A stretch of DNA of 64,000 nt, taken from the NCBI RefSeq assembly GCF_029030725.1, contig NZ_CP113162.1:248001-312000 (forward strand), in the 5' to 3' direction. Positions 36,669-45,983 of this stretch are shown here, in pieces. The stretch is from [Pseudomonas] carboxydohydrogena. GTDB taxonomy: Bacteria; Pseudomonadota; Alphaproteobacteria; Rhizobiales; Xanthobacteraceae. The notes under the pieces were generated by a model. It was not told the origin of the DNA, ran no database searches, and worked only from the letters and a program-made list of their open reading frames with translations. Made by a program: the position numbers and the translations under genes. Numbering within the stretch: the first letter of the stretch is position 1; the number at the start of each line of letters is the position of its first letter.

Positions 36669-37535
36669 ATGGTCATACGAACGGTATTGATTGCGGGACT
36701 GACGATGGCGGCGGTTGCGGCAAACGCGCGGACGCCCGCGTTCGGCCCCGCCGGGCCTGAAGGTGAACCCGCGCGGCGGCAGGAATGGCGGGTGCCGACG
36801 CCGGACGCTGCGATCGCTTCGCACGCGCTGCTGTTTCGGCCGCAAGGCGAGGGGCCGTTTCCCGTTGCGATCATCGCGCACGCATCGGTCGAGAACGAGA
36901 TCCAGCGCGCGCAGATGACGCAGCCGGAGTATGCGCATCTTGCTTTGGCGCTGGTGGCGCGCGGCTTCGCGGTGCTGGTGCCGCAGCGGCCCGGCCATGG
37001 CGCAACGGGTGGTCCCTATCTCGAAGGTCAAGGCGGCTGCGATGCGCCGGATTATCCGCGCGCAGCGCAGACGACAGGCCGCGAGATCGGCATGGCGCTG
37101 GATTTCCTGCGCACGCAACCGTTCGCGCGCAAGGATGGCTCGGTGATCGCCGGTCATTCGGCGGGCGGCTTCGGCGCGCTGGCGCTGGCGCAACGCGATC
37201 CGCGCGAAATTTCTGCGATCATCGTCTTCGCGCCCGGCCGTGGCGGGCATGCGCATGGCCATGCGGGCGACGTCTGCGCGCCGGAGAAGCTGATCGTCGC
37301 AAGTGGCGCGCTGGGACAAAACGCGCGCGTGCCGGTGACATGGCTGGTGGCGGACAACGATTCCTATTTTTCACCCGCGCTGTCGAAGCACATGGCGGAT
37401 GCGTTTCGTGCAGGCGGCGATCGTGTGACGTTCAGGGTTCTGCCGCCACATGCGCACGAAGGACATTTCTTCGTGGAAGAATCCGGTCAGGGGATGCTCG
37501 GTTCGATTGTGGAGTCGGTCGTCGGCAAGCGTTAG
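36669..37535 (+). CDS. Secreted alpha/beta hydrolase (dienelactone-hydrolase-like)
   Basis: A 288-residue protein from the ATG at 36669, which gives a short signal peptide (VLIAGLTMAAVAANARTPAFG); the frame is open to 36552 but the added part is not signal-like. The hydrolase fold shows ALLFRPQGEGPFPVAIIAHAS, FAVLVPQRPGHGATGG, the nucleophile elbow SVIAGHSAGGFGALALA, an acid near TWLVADNDSYFS and the His in PPHAHEGHFF. Substrate unknown. Its stop overlaps the convergent amine oxidase by four bases. Confidence 0.85.
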   Translation: MVIRTVLIAGLTMAAVAANARTPAFGPAGPEGEPARRQEWRVPTPDAAIASHALLFRPQGEGPFPVAIIAHASVENEIQRAQMTQPEYAHLALALVARGFAVLVPQRPGHGATGGPYLEGQGGCDAPDYPRAAQTTGREIGMALDFLRTQPFARKDGSVIAGHSAGGFGALALAQRDPREISAIIVFAPGRGGHAHGHAGDVCAPEKLIVASGALGQNARVPVTWLVADNDSYFSPALSKHMADAFRAGGDRVTFRVLPPHAHEGHFFVEESGQGMLGSIVESVVGKR

Positions 37536-38770
37536 CGGACGCGTTGCGCCAGCACGTCCTTCGCCGCGCGAAAGCCGCTCTCCAGCGCGCCATGGGCGGT
37601 GGAGAAGAAATTCGGCGAGGTGGCTTCGCCCGCGAAGAACAATCGCCCATCGACGGGCGCGGCCAACACGGCGCGGTCGTCCGCGTGTCCCGGCAGCGCG
37701 TGCGAATAGGAGCCGCGCGCGAATTCGTCATGTGCCCAGCGCGACGATGCCAGCGGCGTCAGCTTTTTGCGGAAGTCGTTGCCGAGCAGGCCCGCGATCT
37801 CGTCGATTGCCGCCTGCGCCAGCGCGCCTTCACCGGCGTCTTCCAATTCGCGCGCGTAAGTGCCGCCGAAATAGCCCTCGATGCACGCCATGCCCTGCGG
37901 GCGCAAATGATACGCGCCGGTCTTTACCGTGCCGTTGCGGCCGCGCAGATTGCCGTCGGCAGGCAGATCGTCAGGCGTTGCAAGCGCCAGCATCACCTTG
38001 TCGGCAAGGCCGAGCGGCAGCCCCGCCGCGGCGTTCACCTTGTCGGGTAGCGCTGGCGTGAAGCGGATTTTCTCCTGCGCCAGCAAATCGGTCGAGACCG
38101 TGACGATGACCTTGTCGGCGGTGAGCGAGCCGCGCGAGGTATGAATCACGATGCGCGGACCGGAATGGTCGATCAGCGTCACGCGCGTGTTGCGTGCGAT
38201 GTTGCAGGTCGCGCCATAGGCGGCGATCAGCGCACCGTAACCCTTGGCTACGCGCCAGTTGATTTCGGTGTCCTCATAGGCCGCCATGTCGCGGATCGAA
38301 ACCTGATCGAGTTCGCAGCCGTTGATGTAGGTCGACACCGCGTCGATCTGCGCGTTCCAGCGATTGCCGGGAAAGAGCAGCTCGCTTGCCGGACGGTCGG
38401 GCCCATCCGCCGCTTCTTCCGCGCGCGCGAAGAAATCGTTCATCGCGGCAATGAAGTCCTCGCGCTCCGCGCGGGGAAAGCCGGCGTCGAAGGTCTGCTG
38501 CTGCCATGGCGGGCGGTGCCTGTTGATGGCGAAACCGAGGTTCTCCGCAATCGCCACGAACGGATTCTTGTCGGCGGAATGCAGCCAGCCGCAACCGACG
38601 TCGAAGATCACATTGTTAGGCAACGAAATAGTTTGCGCGCGCCCGCCGATCCGGTCCCGCGCTTCCAGAACAAGCGTCGAGAAACCGGAGCCTTGCAGCG
38701 CGTGCGCGGCACCAAGCCCCGCCGCGCCCGCGCCGATGATCGCGATATCGATATGAGAGGGGAATGACAT
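37532..38770 (-). CDS. FAD-dependent flavin monoamine oxidase family protein
   Basis: A 412-residue flavoprotein with the FAD-binding motif IAIIGAGAAGLGAAHALQGSG and the second dinucleotide motif LVLEARDRIGGRAQTI. DVGCGWLHSADKNPF and the C-terminal FAD part GRLFFAGEATSPNFFSTAHGALESG complete the amine oxidase pattern. It has no signal peptide. The true amine substrate (polyamine, aromatic amine or other) cannot be told. The 190 bases upstream hold paired palindromes. Confidence 0.9.
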   Translation of the reverse strand: MSFPSHIDIAIIGAGAAGLGAAHALQGSGFSTLVLEARDRIGGRAQTISLPNNVIFDVGCGWLHSADKNPFVAIAENLGFAINRHRPPWQQQTFDAGFPRAEREDFIAAMNDFFARAEEAADGPDRPASELLFPGNRWNAQIDAVSTYINGCELDQVSIRDMAAYEDTEINWRVAKGYGALIAAYGATCNIARNTRVTLIDHSGPRIVIHTSRGSLTADKVIVTVSTDLLAQEKIRFTPALPDKVNAAAGLPLGLADKVMLALATPDDLPADGNLRGRNGTVKTGAYHLRPQGMACIEGYFGGTYARELEDAGEGALAQAAIDEIAGLLGNDFRKKLTPLASSRWAHDEFARGSYSHALPGHADDRAVLAAPVDGRLFFAGEATSPNFFSTAHGALESGFRAAKDVLAQRVR

Positions 38771-38800
38771 GTGTTACAGCTCGATACCGTCACAGTCGTC

Positions 38801-38881
38801 ATGGCCGGGCTTGTCCCGGCCATCTACGCCTTATGCAATTCCCACCTATAAGACGTGGATGCCCGGCACAAGGCCGGGCAT
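38801..38881. repeat. Pair of REP-like palindromes
   Basis: Two hairpins face each other: ATGGCCGGG-CTTGT-CCCGGCCAT (38801-38823) and ATGCCCGGC-ACAAG-GCCGGGCAT (38859-38881). GTC before the first and GAC after the second extend the symmetry. Their loops are complementary (CTTGT and ACAAG), so the whole unit is itself an imperfect inverted repeat. This is the layout of a BIME-like doublet and resembles dispersed repeats of Bradyrhizobiaceae. It stands between amine oxidase and typA. Confidence 0.75.
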
Positions 38882-38907
38882 GACGGAATAGAGACGCTCT
38901 GAAAATA

Positions 38908-38937
38908 AAAATGCCCGGTTTAAAGACCGAGCATTTT
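38908..38937 (-). terminator. Rho-independent terminator of typA
   Basis: On the minus strand AAAATGCTCGGT pairs with ACCGGGCATTTT (12 bp with one G-T) over a six-base loop, and T-rich sequence follows. It lies 25 bases after the typA stop codon. Confidence 0.85.
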
Positions 38938-38961
38938 CAGATTGCTCAAAACGGATAGCGA

Positions 38962-40785
38962 TCAGCTCGCGAGAGCTTCCTTCTGCTTCTCCGCGCGCTT
39001 GCGCTCATTCGGGTCGAGATGGCGCTTGCGCAGGCGGATCGACTTCGGCGTGATCTCCACCAGCTCGTCATCCTCGATGTAGGACAGCGCCTTTTCCAGC
39101 GTCATCTTGATCGGGGGCGTCAGGCGCACCGCTTCATCCTTCGAGGTGGTGCGGATGTTGGTGAGCTGCTTGCCCTTGAGCACGTTGATCTCGAGATCGT
39201 TCTCGCGGGTGTGCTCGCCGACGATCATGCCGCGATAAACGCGCCAGCCGGGCTCGATCATCATCGGGCCGCGATCCTCGAGCTTCCACATCGCGTAGGC
39301 GACGGCTTCGCCCTGCTCGTTGGAGATCAGCACACCGTTGCGGCGGCCCTGAATGTCGCCCTTGTACGCGGCATAGCCGTGGAACAGGCGGTTCATGATC
39401 GCGGTGCCACGGGTGTCGGTCAAAAGCTCGCTCTGGTAGCCGATCAGGCCGCGGGTCGGCGCGTAGAACACCAGCCGCAGGCGGTTGCCGCCGGACGGCT
39501 TCATCTCGATCATCTCGGCCTTGCGCTCGCTCATCTTCTGCACGACGACGCCGGAGAATTCCTCGTCGACGTCGATGACGACTTCCTCGATCGGCTCCTG
39601 CAACTGGCCGTTGGCGGCCTTCTCGAGAACGACGCGCGGGCGCGACACGGCGAGTTCAAAGCCTTCGCGGCGCATGGTTTCGATCAGGATCGCGAGCTGC
39701 AATTCGCCGCGTCCCGACACTTCCATGGAATCCTTATCGGCGGCTTCGACCACTTTCAGCGCGACGTTGCCTTCGGCTTCGCGCAGCAGGCGGTCGCGGA
39801 TCAGGCGGCTCGTCACCTTGTCGCCTTCGGTGCCCGCGATCGGCGAGTTGTTGACCATGAAGGTCATCGACACGGTCGGCGGATCGATCGGCTGCGCCTG
39901 GATCGGCTCCTCGACGGTCGGATCGCAGAAGGTGTCGGCAACGGTGCCCTTGGTCAGGCCCGCGATGGCGACGATGTCGCCGGCTTCGGCGAGTTCGATC
40001 GGCTGCCGCTCGAGGCCACGGAAGGCGAGGATCTTGGAGATGCGTCCGGTCTCGACGGTCTTGCCGTCGCGCGAGAGCACCTTCACCGCCTGGTTCGGCT
40101 TCACCGAACCGGAGGCGATGCGGCCGGTGATGATGCGGCCGAGATAGGGGTTGGCTTCGAGGATGGTGCCGAGCAGGCGGAACGGGCCTTCCTCGACCAC
40201 CGGCGGCGCGACGTGCTTGAGCACGAGTTCGAACAGCGGCGTCATGCCCTTGTCGTTCTCGGTCTCCGAATTGCCCATCCAGCCGTTTTTGCCCGAGCCG
40301 TACAGGATCGGGAAGTCGAGCTGCTCGTCGGTGGCGTCGAGGGCCGCGAACAGGTCGAACACCTCGTTGACGACTTCGGTGACGCGCGCGTCGGGGCGGT
40401 CCACCTTGTTGATGGCGACGATCGGCTTCAATCCCAATTTGAGCGCCTTGCCGACCACGAACTTGGTCTGCGGCATCGGGCCTTCGGCGGCATCGACGAG
40501 AACGATCACGCCGTCGACCATCGACAGGATGCGCTCGACCTCGCCGCCGAAATCGGCGTGGCCGGGGGTATCGACGATGTTGATCTGGGTTTCGCCCCAA
40601 TGCACCGAGGTGCACTTGGCGAGAATGGTGATGCCGCGCTCTTTTTCGAGATCGTTGGAATCCATCGCGCGCTCGGTGATGCGCTGGTTCTCACGATAGA
40701 CGCCGGACTGCTGCAACAGCTTGTCCACGAGAGTGGTTTTGCCATGGTCGACGTGCGCGATGATCGCGATATTACGCAGGTTCAT
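38962..40785 (-). CDS. typA: Translational GTPase TypA/BipA
   Basis: A ribosome-binding GTPase that helps 50S assembly and growth in the cold or under stress. The 607-residue protein shows G1 AHVDHGKTTLVDKLL, the G3 DTPGHADFGGEVER, G4 NKVDR and the later EF-G-like domains. The BipA-specific C-terminal region includes GLIGYQSELLTDTRGTAIMN and RTTSKDEAVRLTPP. Length fits the family. About 170 bases separate its start from the TAXI gene; nothing else is seen there. Confidence 0.97.
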   Translation of the reverse strand: MNLRNIAIIAHVDHGKTTLVDKLLQQSGVYRENQRITERAMDSNDLEKERGITILAKCTSVHWGETQINIVDTPGHADFGGEVERILSMVDGVIVLVDAAEGPMPQTKFVVGKALKLGLKPIVAINKVDRPDARVTEVVNEVFDLFAALDATDEQLDFPILYGSGKNGWMGNSETENDKGMTPLFELVLKHVAPPVVEEGPFRLLGTILEANPYLGRIITGRIASGSVKPNQAVKVLSRDGKTVETGRISKILAFRGLERQPIELAEAGDIVAIAGLTKGTVADTFCDPTVEEPIQAQPIDPPTVSMTFMVNNSPIAGTEGDKVTSRLIRDRLLREAEGNVALKVVEAADKDSMEVSGRGELQLAILIETMRREGFELAVSRPRVVLEKAANGQLQEPIEEVVIDVDEEFSGVVVQKMSERKAEMIEMKPSGGNRLRLVFYAPTRGLIGYQSELLTDTRGTAIMNRLFHGYAAYKGDIQGRRNGVLISNEQGEAVAYAMWKLEDRGPMMIEPGWRVYRGMIVGEHTRENDLEINVLKGKQLTNIRTTSKDEAVRLTPPIKMTLEKALSYIEDDELVEITPKSIRLRKRHLDPNERKRAEKQKEALAS

Positions 40786-40954
40786 AAATCATCCTGGGGC
40801 CGCCGTGGCGGCGTTCAATCGGGCGGCCAGATCGCGGCCCGAAAAAGAGGTGCCCGGCTCTGTCGAACCGGGCACGCGTTGCGGCGCAATATAGTCGGGA
40901 ATCGCTCAAAAACAACGGATAAATCGCCCAAACGGGCGGGTATGCGAAAAATGC

Positions 40955-42370
40955 TTAAGCGACCTGGATGGGGGGTGCGGACCGTGGCCCCCGGGCCTTT
41001 TCCGGCAGGTTGATCAGGAACATCTTCCGGTCGGCGACCGCATTATGGAACTGTTCCAGCGCGATGCTGAAGGCCGTCAGCGAGCCCTCCTCGATGGCCC
41101 CGTCCTCGAAGCAATGCAGCGTTTCCCGCATGATGGTATCGGCCTCGGCCTGCATGGCATCGAGTTCCTCCATCGATTCGCAGGTCCGGGCGGCGGTGAG
41201 CATTTCGAGGAGCCGTTCGCGCAGGCCCGAATTGGCGACGCGCTCATCCTTGCGCAGATAGCCGCCGAACCAGGCGATCACCGAACCCATCACCGAGAGC
41301 AGCATGATGCCGCCCCACATGTAATCGCTGTATTTGTCGAGGAAGCTCTTTTCCTCGCCGTCCACGAAGGCGGCGGCTCCCGGATGCGCGGGAATGGCGG
41401 CATCCTTGTCGGTGTCGGGCGTCTCGATCTTGGCCGATTGCGGGAATTCGTTGATGACCGCCTGCCGCGAGCCGAACAACTGGCGGGCGAAGGTGGCGAT
41501 CGTGGTGTCGGACAGCGAGCGCCGCGCCATGAAGTGATGGCCGACGGTGATGGTGCTGACGGTGTCGTCGGGCCGCGGCGGCGCGGCGTTGAAAGTGCCC
41601 GCGGGAATTTCACCGGAATCGTAGGCGGCGAATTTCTGCGCGATCGCATCCGCCGTCTCGAGCGACAGGAAGCGCGGTTCGGCACCGGCGCGCGACGTCG
41701 CCGCGATCGCCTCGGCGGTGATGCGGCTGTTGAGGGGACCGACCGCCATGTAGGCGTCGAGCTTGCTGTTGCGCAGCGCCTCGGAAATGCCGACGGTCGA
41801 GAACTGGGTGAGGGTCACCGAGTCCGGGGACACGCCGGACTGATCGAGAATGACGTTGAGTAGATTGATGTTGGCCTTGGTGCGGCCGATCACGCCGATC
41901 TTCTTGCCGGCGAGCTGCTTGATGCTGGTGATCTTCGGTTTCTTCGAGCTGCCGCCCGGCACCCAGATCACCGCGAAGTTCTTGCGAAGGAACGCGACGG
42001 CGCCGGCGTTCTTCGGCAGATCGACATCGGCGCGCACGATGGCGAGATCGGTTTTGCCTTGCGCGAGATCGGCCGCGCTTTGCGCGGCGCCCTCGGTGAT
42101 GACGGGCCGCAGACGGATGTGGGCATGGTCGCGCGCGAATGCCTGGCTGAGCGCCTGCACCACCTTGACGTCATCGCTGCTGGGAGGTCCGACCGCGATG
42201 CGCAATGTGATCGGCCGCAGCACGTAATAGGTGATGCCGCCGGCGAGCGCGAAGAACGCGAGCACGGCGGCGACCGCCATCAGGGCGCCATGCATGCGCC
42301 GGCGCGAGCGCGAGGAGGAAGCGCCCTGCGGCTGCAACGTCGGGCGTGCCAGCAGATTGTCCTTTGCCAT
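40955..42370 (-). CDS. Membrane-tethered TAXI-family solute-binding protein
   Basis: A 471-residue protein from the ATG at 42370 (GGAGGA before it). It has an N-terminal anchor (ALMAVAAVLAFFALAGGITYYVL, about 29-51). A TAXI-type periplasmic binding domain follows (LRIAVGPPSSDDVKVVQALSQAF, DLAIVRADVDLPKNAGAVAF, AGKKIGVIGRTKANINLLNVIL). Near residue 330 there is a second helix (YMWGGIMLLSVMGSVIAWFGGYL), and then about 110 cytoplasmic residues rich in helices and Cys/Glu. Normal TAXI proteins are free in the periplasm and work with a TRAP permease; none is adjacent. It may be a sensor or a scaffold instead. Confidence 0.82.
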   Translation of the reverse strand: MAKDNLLARPTLQPQGASSSRSRRRMHGALMAVAAVLAFFALAGGITYYVLRPITLRIAVGPPSSDDVKVVQALSQAFARDHAHIRLRPVITEGAAQSAADLAQGKTDLAIVRADVDLPKNAGAVAFLRKNFAVIWVPGGSSKKPKITSIKQLAGKKIGVIGRTKANINLLNVILDQSGVSPDSVTLTQFSTVGISEALRNSKLDAYMAVGPLNSRITAEAIAATSRAGAEPRFLSLETADAIAQKFAAYDSGEIPAGTFNAAPPRPDDTVSTITVGHHFMARRSLSDTTIATFARQLFGSRQAVINEFPQSAKIETPDTDKDAAIPAHPGAAAFVDGEEKSFLDKYSDYMWGGIMLLSVMGSVIAWFGGYLRKDERVANSGLRERLLEMLTAARTCESMEELDAMQAEADTIMRETLHCFEDGAIEEGSLTAFSIALEQFHNAVADRKMFLINLPEKARGPRSAPPIQVA

Positions 42371-42534
42371 GCTCCTCCAGAGGTCGCCGCCCCGGGCTAG
42401 GCGTCGAGAACCGCAGACACTATCGTAACAGAGATTGAGGCGGAATACGGCCGGAGCCGGGATGTTGGTTAAGCCGCGGAACCGCCCGGCGCATTCCGGG
42501 TTCATCGGTTGCGGGACAGTCAGGGAGGCGTGGC

Positions 42535-42837
42535 ATGGGCGGGTTGCTTTCGGAGGAGGCGCGGAGGGATGCGCTGGCGGGTTTGGCGGGCTGGAGCGAG
42601 GCTGCGGACGGCAAGGCGCTGAACCGCACGTTCACGTTCCGGGACTTCAACGAGGCCTTCGGCTTCATGACCCGCGCGGCGCTGGCGGCGGAGAAAAGCG
42701 ACCACCATCCCGATTGGCGCAATGTCTACAAAACCGTCGAGGTAAGCCTTTCCACCCACGATGCCGGGGGTGTCACCGCGCGCGACGTCGCGCTCGCCCA
42801 GGTGATGAACGAGATCGCAATGAGGCTCGGCGTGTGA
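42535..42837 (+). CDS. phhB: 4a-hydroxytetrahydrobiopterin dehydratase
   Basis: Recycles the pterin cofactor of aromatic amino acid hydroxylases. The 100-residue protein has [38 protein letters not shown], with the two His and Asp/Trp of the active site, and [17 protein letters not shown]. No hydroxylase gene is near; in bacteria lacking it, the protein can act in molybdopterin or other pterin chemistry. The YkvA gene follows after 85 bases from its probable start. Confidence 0.93.
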   Translation: MGGLLSEEARRDALAGLAGWSEAADGKALNRTFTFRDFNEAFGFMTRAALAAEKSDHHPDWRNVYKTVEVSLSTHDAGGVTARDVALAQVMNEIAMRLGV

Positions 42838-42922
42838 GGAACACGGCGGATTGGCGGCTTGCCGCGCCCGGCGGGCATTCCCATCTAACAGGATGCGGAT
42901 GAAGGAGCCGCGCAACTCAGCC

Positions 42923-43300
42923 ATGACCCGATCGGAACAGAGCATCGAGTTCGACACCAACGCGCTGGTCGCCAATCCCGAGCGTTTGCGCGAGAGTTTC
43001 TGGAAGAAGCTCAGGCGCGGGGCGGGCAAGCTGCCTTTCGCCGAGGACCTGATCGCCGCCTATTATTGCGCGTTCGACCGCGAGACCCCGCGCCATGTGC
43101 AGGTGGCGCTGCTCGGGGCCATCGCCTATTTCGTGCTGCCGTTCGATTTCGTGCCGGACATGCTGCCGGTGCTCGGTTTTACCGACGACGCGGCCGTGCT
43201 CGCGACCGCGATCCGGCTGGTTTCGGGCCATATCACCTCCGAACACCGCCAGGCCGCGCGCGCCGCGCTGGGGCGCGGCGCCGAGGATGCACAGCCTTAA
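42923..43300 (+). CDS. YkvA family protein (DUF1232)
   Basis: A 125-residue protein with the DUF1232 core VQVALLGAIAYFVLPFDFVPDMLPVLGFTDDAAVLATAI, which holds one or two hydrophobic segments and the conserved YFVLPFDFVPD. Function unknown. The ATG at 42923 gives MTRSEQSIEFD; in-frame ATGs upstream (42893, 42899, 42851) are open but extend the protein beyond the usual length. Confidence 0.88.
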   Translation: MTRSEQSIEFDTNALVANPERLRESFWKKLRRGAGKLPFAEDLIAAYYCAFDRETPRHVQVALLGAIAYFVLPFDFVPDMLPVLGFTDDAAVLATAIRLVSGHITSEHRQAARAALGRGAEDAQP

Positions 43301-43441
43301 GTTCCTCAGCCCCAAAAGCGGCACATTGCTGCGGTTTGGCTGATCGGCGGAATCAGTGCAAACTGCGGGCAATCTTCGCCGATTCCCGTTTTCGACAAGG
43401 CCGGGCGGCGCTTTCGCGAAGCCCGATCAAAGAGGTTCTTC

Positions 43442-44086
43442 ATGATGTTGCGGATGCTGGCACCTGTGACCGCGGTCGCGCTCATTGGATGGATGGCCGT
43501 GCCTGTTCCGGTGCAGGCCCAGACTCCCAAGACTCAATCTCATTCGTCCAGTTCTCATTCGTCCAAGGCCAAGCCCGCCGCGAAATCCAGCAAGGCGAAA
43601 TCGACGGCCAAGCCTGCGGCGGCGCATGCCGGAGGCGCGGAGCCGACGCTGGTCGGCCAGTACGCGACCTGGGGCGCCTATGTCGCCATACCGAACGGCA
43701 AGAAGGTCTGCTTCGCGCTGGCCAAGCCCTCGTCCTCGAAAACCAATCCGCCGAACCGGCCGCGCGATCCCGGCTACGCCTTCGTGTCCACCCGTCCCGC
43801 CGAGAAAGTGGCGAACGAGGTGTCGATCATGATCGGCTACCAGATCAAGCCGGGCTCCGATTCCACGCTGAACATCGGCAACGCGCGTTACGCGATGTAC
43901 GCGCAGGGCGACGGCCTGTGGATCAAGAATGCCGCCGAGGAGGACCGCCTGATCGACGCGATGCGCAAGGGCGCGGACGCGACGGTGAAGGCGACCTCCT
44001 CCAAGGGCACCGAGACCACCGACGTGTTCTCGCTGAAGGGGCTGTCCCAGGCGCTCGACAAGGTCGCGCAGGAGTGCCGGAAATAG
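43442..44086 (+). CDS. Invasion-associated locus B (IalB) family protein
   Basis: A secreted 214-residue protein. A signal peptide (MLRMLAPVTAVALIGWMAVPVPVQAQT) is followed by a Ser/Lys/Ala-rich linker of about 45 residues and then the IalB domain (LVGQYATWGAYVAIPNGKKVCFALAK, VSIMIGYQIKPGSDSTLNIG, RLIDAMRKGADATVKATSSKGTETTDVFSLKG). A pair of Cys is retained at the two ends of the domain. First named in Bartonella, the family is widespread in harmless Rhizobiales, so it does not imply virulence. Confidence 0.88.
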   Translation: MMLRMLAPVTAVALIGWMAVPVPVQAQTPKTQSHSSSSHSSKAKPAAKSSKAKSTAKPAAAHAGGAEPTLVGQYATWGAYVAIPNGKKVCFALAKPSSSKTNPPNRPRDPGYAFVSTRPAEKVANEVSIMIGYQIKPGSDSTLNIGNARYAMYAQGDGLWIKNAAEEDRLIDAMRKGADATVKATSSKGTETTDVFSLKGLSQALDKVAQECRK

Positions 44087-44220
44087 TCCGGTTCCGGGAG
44101 CTTCCTCCGTCCGGAGGACGCGGATTTTTGATGCCTCCGGCTGGGAATCTTTAAGCCTGGGGCCTGAATCGGCCCGGCTGCGGCTTTCCTCGGCTGCGTG
44201 AAAAGCCTATTTGAAGCGCC

Positions 44221-45432
44221 ATGAACCCGACGACGCCAGCCCCCGCGCGCACCGACGCGCCTTTGGAAAAGACCGCGCTCGAGGTCTATGTCGCGCCCGA
44301 CAGGCCCTCGCTGGTCGGCCTGACGCGGGCGGAACTGATGGCGTGTCTGGGCGAGCTCGGCGTGCCCGAGAAGCAGCGCAAGATGCGCGCGCAGCAGCTT
44401 TGGCACTGGATGTATGTGCGTGGCGCGCGGACCTTCGCCGACATGACCAATGTGTCGAAGGACATGCGCGCGCAACTGGAAGCGCGCTTCACGGTGGACC
44501 GGCCGGAAGTCGTCGCCGAACAGATTTCCAACGACGGCACCCGCAAATGGCTGCTGCGTCTGCCGGGCGATGGCGTCGGCCGCGCCCATGAAGTCGAGTG
44601 CGTCTACATTCCGGAGACCGATCGCGGCACGCTGTGCGTGTCCTCGCAGGTCGGCTGCACACTGAACTGCTCGTTCTGCCACACCGGCACGCAGCGGCTG
44701 GTGCGCAACCTCACCGCAGGCGAGATCGTCGGTCAGGTGATGGTGGCGCGCGACCGGCTGAACGACTGGGTCGATCGCGAAACGCCGAGCGGCAACCGTC
44801 TCGTCACCAATGTGGTGATGATGGGCATGGGCGAGCCGCTGTACAATTTCGATGCGGTGCGCGACGCGCTCAACATCGTGATGGACAATGAAGGCATCGC
44901 GCTGTCGCGCCGCCGCATCACGCTCTCGACGTCGGGCGTGGTGCCGAACATCGGACGGATGGGCGAGGAGACCGGCGTGATGCTGGCGATCTCGCTGCAT
45001 GCGGTGCGTGACGATCTGCGCAACGAACTGGTGCCGCTGAACAGGAAATATCCGCTGGCGCAACTGCTCGATGCCTGCCGCGACTATCCGGGCGCGTCGA
45101 ACTCGCGCCGCATCACGTTCGAATACGTGATGCTGAAGGGCGTCAACGACTCGCTCGACGACGCCAGACTCTTGGTGAAGCTGCTCAAGGGCATCCCGGC
45201 CAAGATCAATCTCATTCCGTTCAATCCGTGGCCCGGCAGCAAGTATGAATGCTCGGACTGGGAGCAGATCGAGAAATTCTCCGAATACGTATTCAACGCC
45301 GGCTATTCCTCGCCGGTGCGGACGCCGCGCGGGCGTGACATTCTCGCGGCCTGCGGACAGTTGAAATCGGAGACGGAGAAATTGTCGGTGCGCGAGCGTG
45401 ACGCGCTGCGCGCCATGGCGATGACGGATTAG
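44221..45432 (+). CDS. rlmN: Dual-specificity RNA m2A methyltransferase
   Basis: A radical-SAM enzyme that methylates C2 of A2503 in 23S rRNA and A37 in tRNAs. The 403-residue protein has the cluster motif [11 protein letters not shown] (CxxxCxxC), [52 protein letters not shown] and the C-terminal methyl-carrying Cys in [10 protein letters not shown]. Length and order are canonical. A palindromic repeat follows its stop. Confidence 0.97.
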   Translation: MNPTTPAPARTDAPLEKTALEVYVAPDRPSLVGLTRAELMACLGELGVPEKQRKMRAQQLWHWMYVRGARTFADMTNVSKDMRAQLEARFTVDRPEVVAEQISNDGTRKWLLRLPGDGVGRAHEVECVYIPETDRGTLCVSSQVGCTLNCSFCHTGTQRLVRNLTAGEIVGQVMVARDRLNDWVDRETPSGNRLVTNVVMMGMGEPLYNFDAVRDALNIVMDNEGIALSRRRITLSTSGVVPNIGRMGEETGVMLAISLHAVRDDLRNELVPLNRKYPLAQLLDACRDYPGASNSRRITFEYVMLKGVNDSLDDARLLVKLLKGIPAKINLIPFNPWPGSKYECSDWEQIEKFSEYVFNAGYSSPVRTPRGRDILAACGQLKSETEKLSVRERDALRAMAMTD

Positions 45433-45481
45433 GGCATGATCCCGAAAAGTGTGAAACGGTTTTCGGATCAGATCATGCCCA
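45433..45481. repeat. Dispersed-type palindrome after rlmN (GGGCATGATC ... GATCATGCCC)
   Basis: GGGCATGATC at 45433 pairs with GATCATGCCC ending at 45481. Inside, CGAAAA pairs with TTTTCG, giving a long, slightly broken hairpin. This element is one I recognise as frequent between genes of Bradyrhizobium and relatives. It directly abuts the rlmN stop and could end or stabilise its transcript. Confidence 0.75.
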
Positions 45482-45500
45482 ATGATAAAAAGTATTTTAC

Positions 45501-45983
45501 ATGGCTGTGATCGGACGCCTGTTCGCGACGTTCTTCGGTTTCCTCGCGGCCTGTTTCGTCGCGGGGGCGGTGGTGGTGTATGCGCTGCTGTTTCCCGAGA
45601 TGGATCTCCAGACGCTCGACCTCGACAACGGCACTGTGAACGTGATCTTCGGCATCGGCTTCATGCTCATCAGCGGCTTTGCCTTGCTGCCCGCGCTGAT
45701 CGCCGTGCTCGTCACCGAGGCGTTCTCGATCCGTCATATTCTCGCTTATGCGATCTTCGGCGCGCTCGCGGGGCTTGGCTGCTACCTCGCCTTCATCCCG
45801 TTCGACACCGTGACGATGACGTTCGAGGGTATCGTACGGCGTCACGCCGAAGTGATGGTCGGCGCGGGCATCCTCGGCGGCGTGGTCTACTGGCTGATCG
45901 CGGGCCGCAATGCCGGAGCATGGCGGGAACGCCCATCGCCATCCTTCCCCCCTCCGGCGCGGTCTGATAGTCAGGCGCGATGA
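45501..45983 (+). CDS. Membrane protein of unknown function, four helices
   Basis: I do not recognise a named family. The 160-residue protein has four predicted membrane helices (IGRLFATFFGFLAACFVAGAVVVYALLF; VNVIFGIGFMLISGFALLPALIAVLV; ILAYAIFGALAGLGCYLAF; VMVGAGILGGVVYWLIAG) and a short Pro/Ser-rich tail. Its stop overlaps the start of the PAP2 gene (ATGA), and the GT39 gene follows in the same way. It is therefore likely an accessory of the same lipid or envelope pathway. Confidence 0.85.
   Translation: MAVIGRLFATFFGFLAACFVAGAVVVYALLFPEMDLQTLDLDNGTVNVIFGIGFMLISGFALLPALIAVLVTEAFSIRHILAYAIFGALAGLGCYLAFIPFDTVTMTFEGIVRRHAEVMVGAGILGGVVYWLIAGRNAGAWRERPSPSFPPPARSDSQAR

Noticed and set aside
39019-41013. 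A 664-codon open frame on the plus strand across typA
   Set aside because: It is antisense to typA, whose GTPase motifs are clear. In high-GC DNA long antisense frames are common, and its translation shows only the Arg/Asp/His-rich composition of a shadow.
43442-44086. IalB protein as a virulence factor
   Set aside because: The family is common in non-pathogenic Rhizobiales. The name comes from Bartonella and does not carry over by itself.
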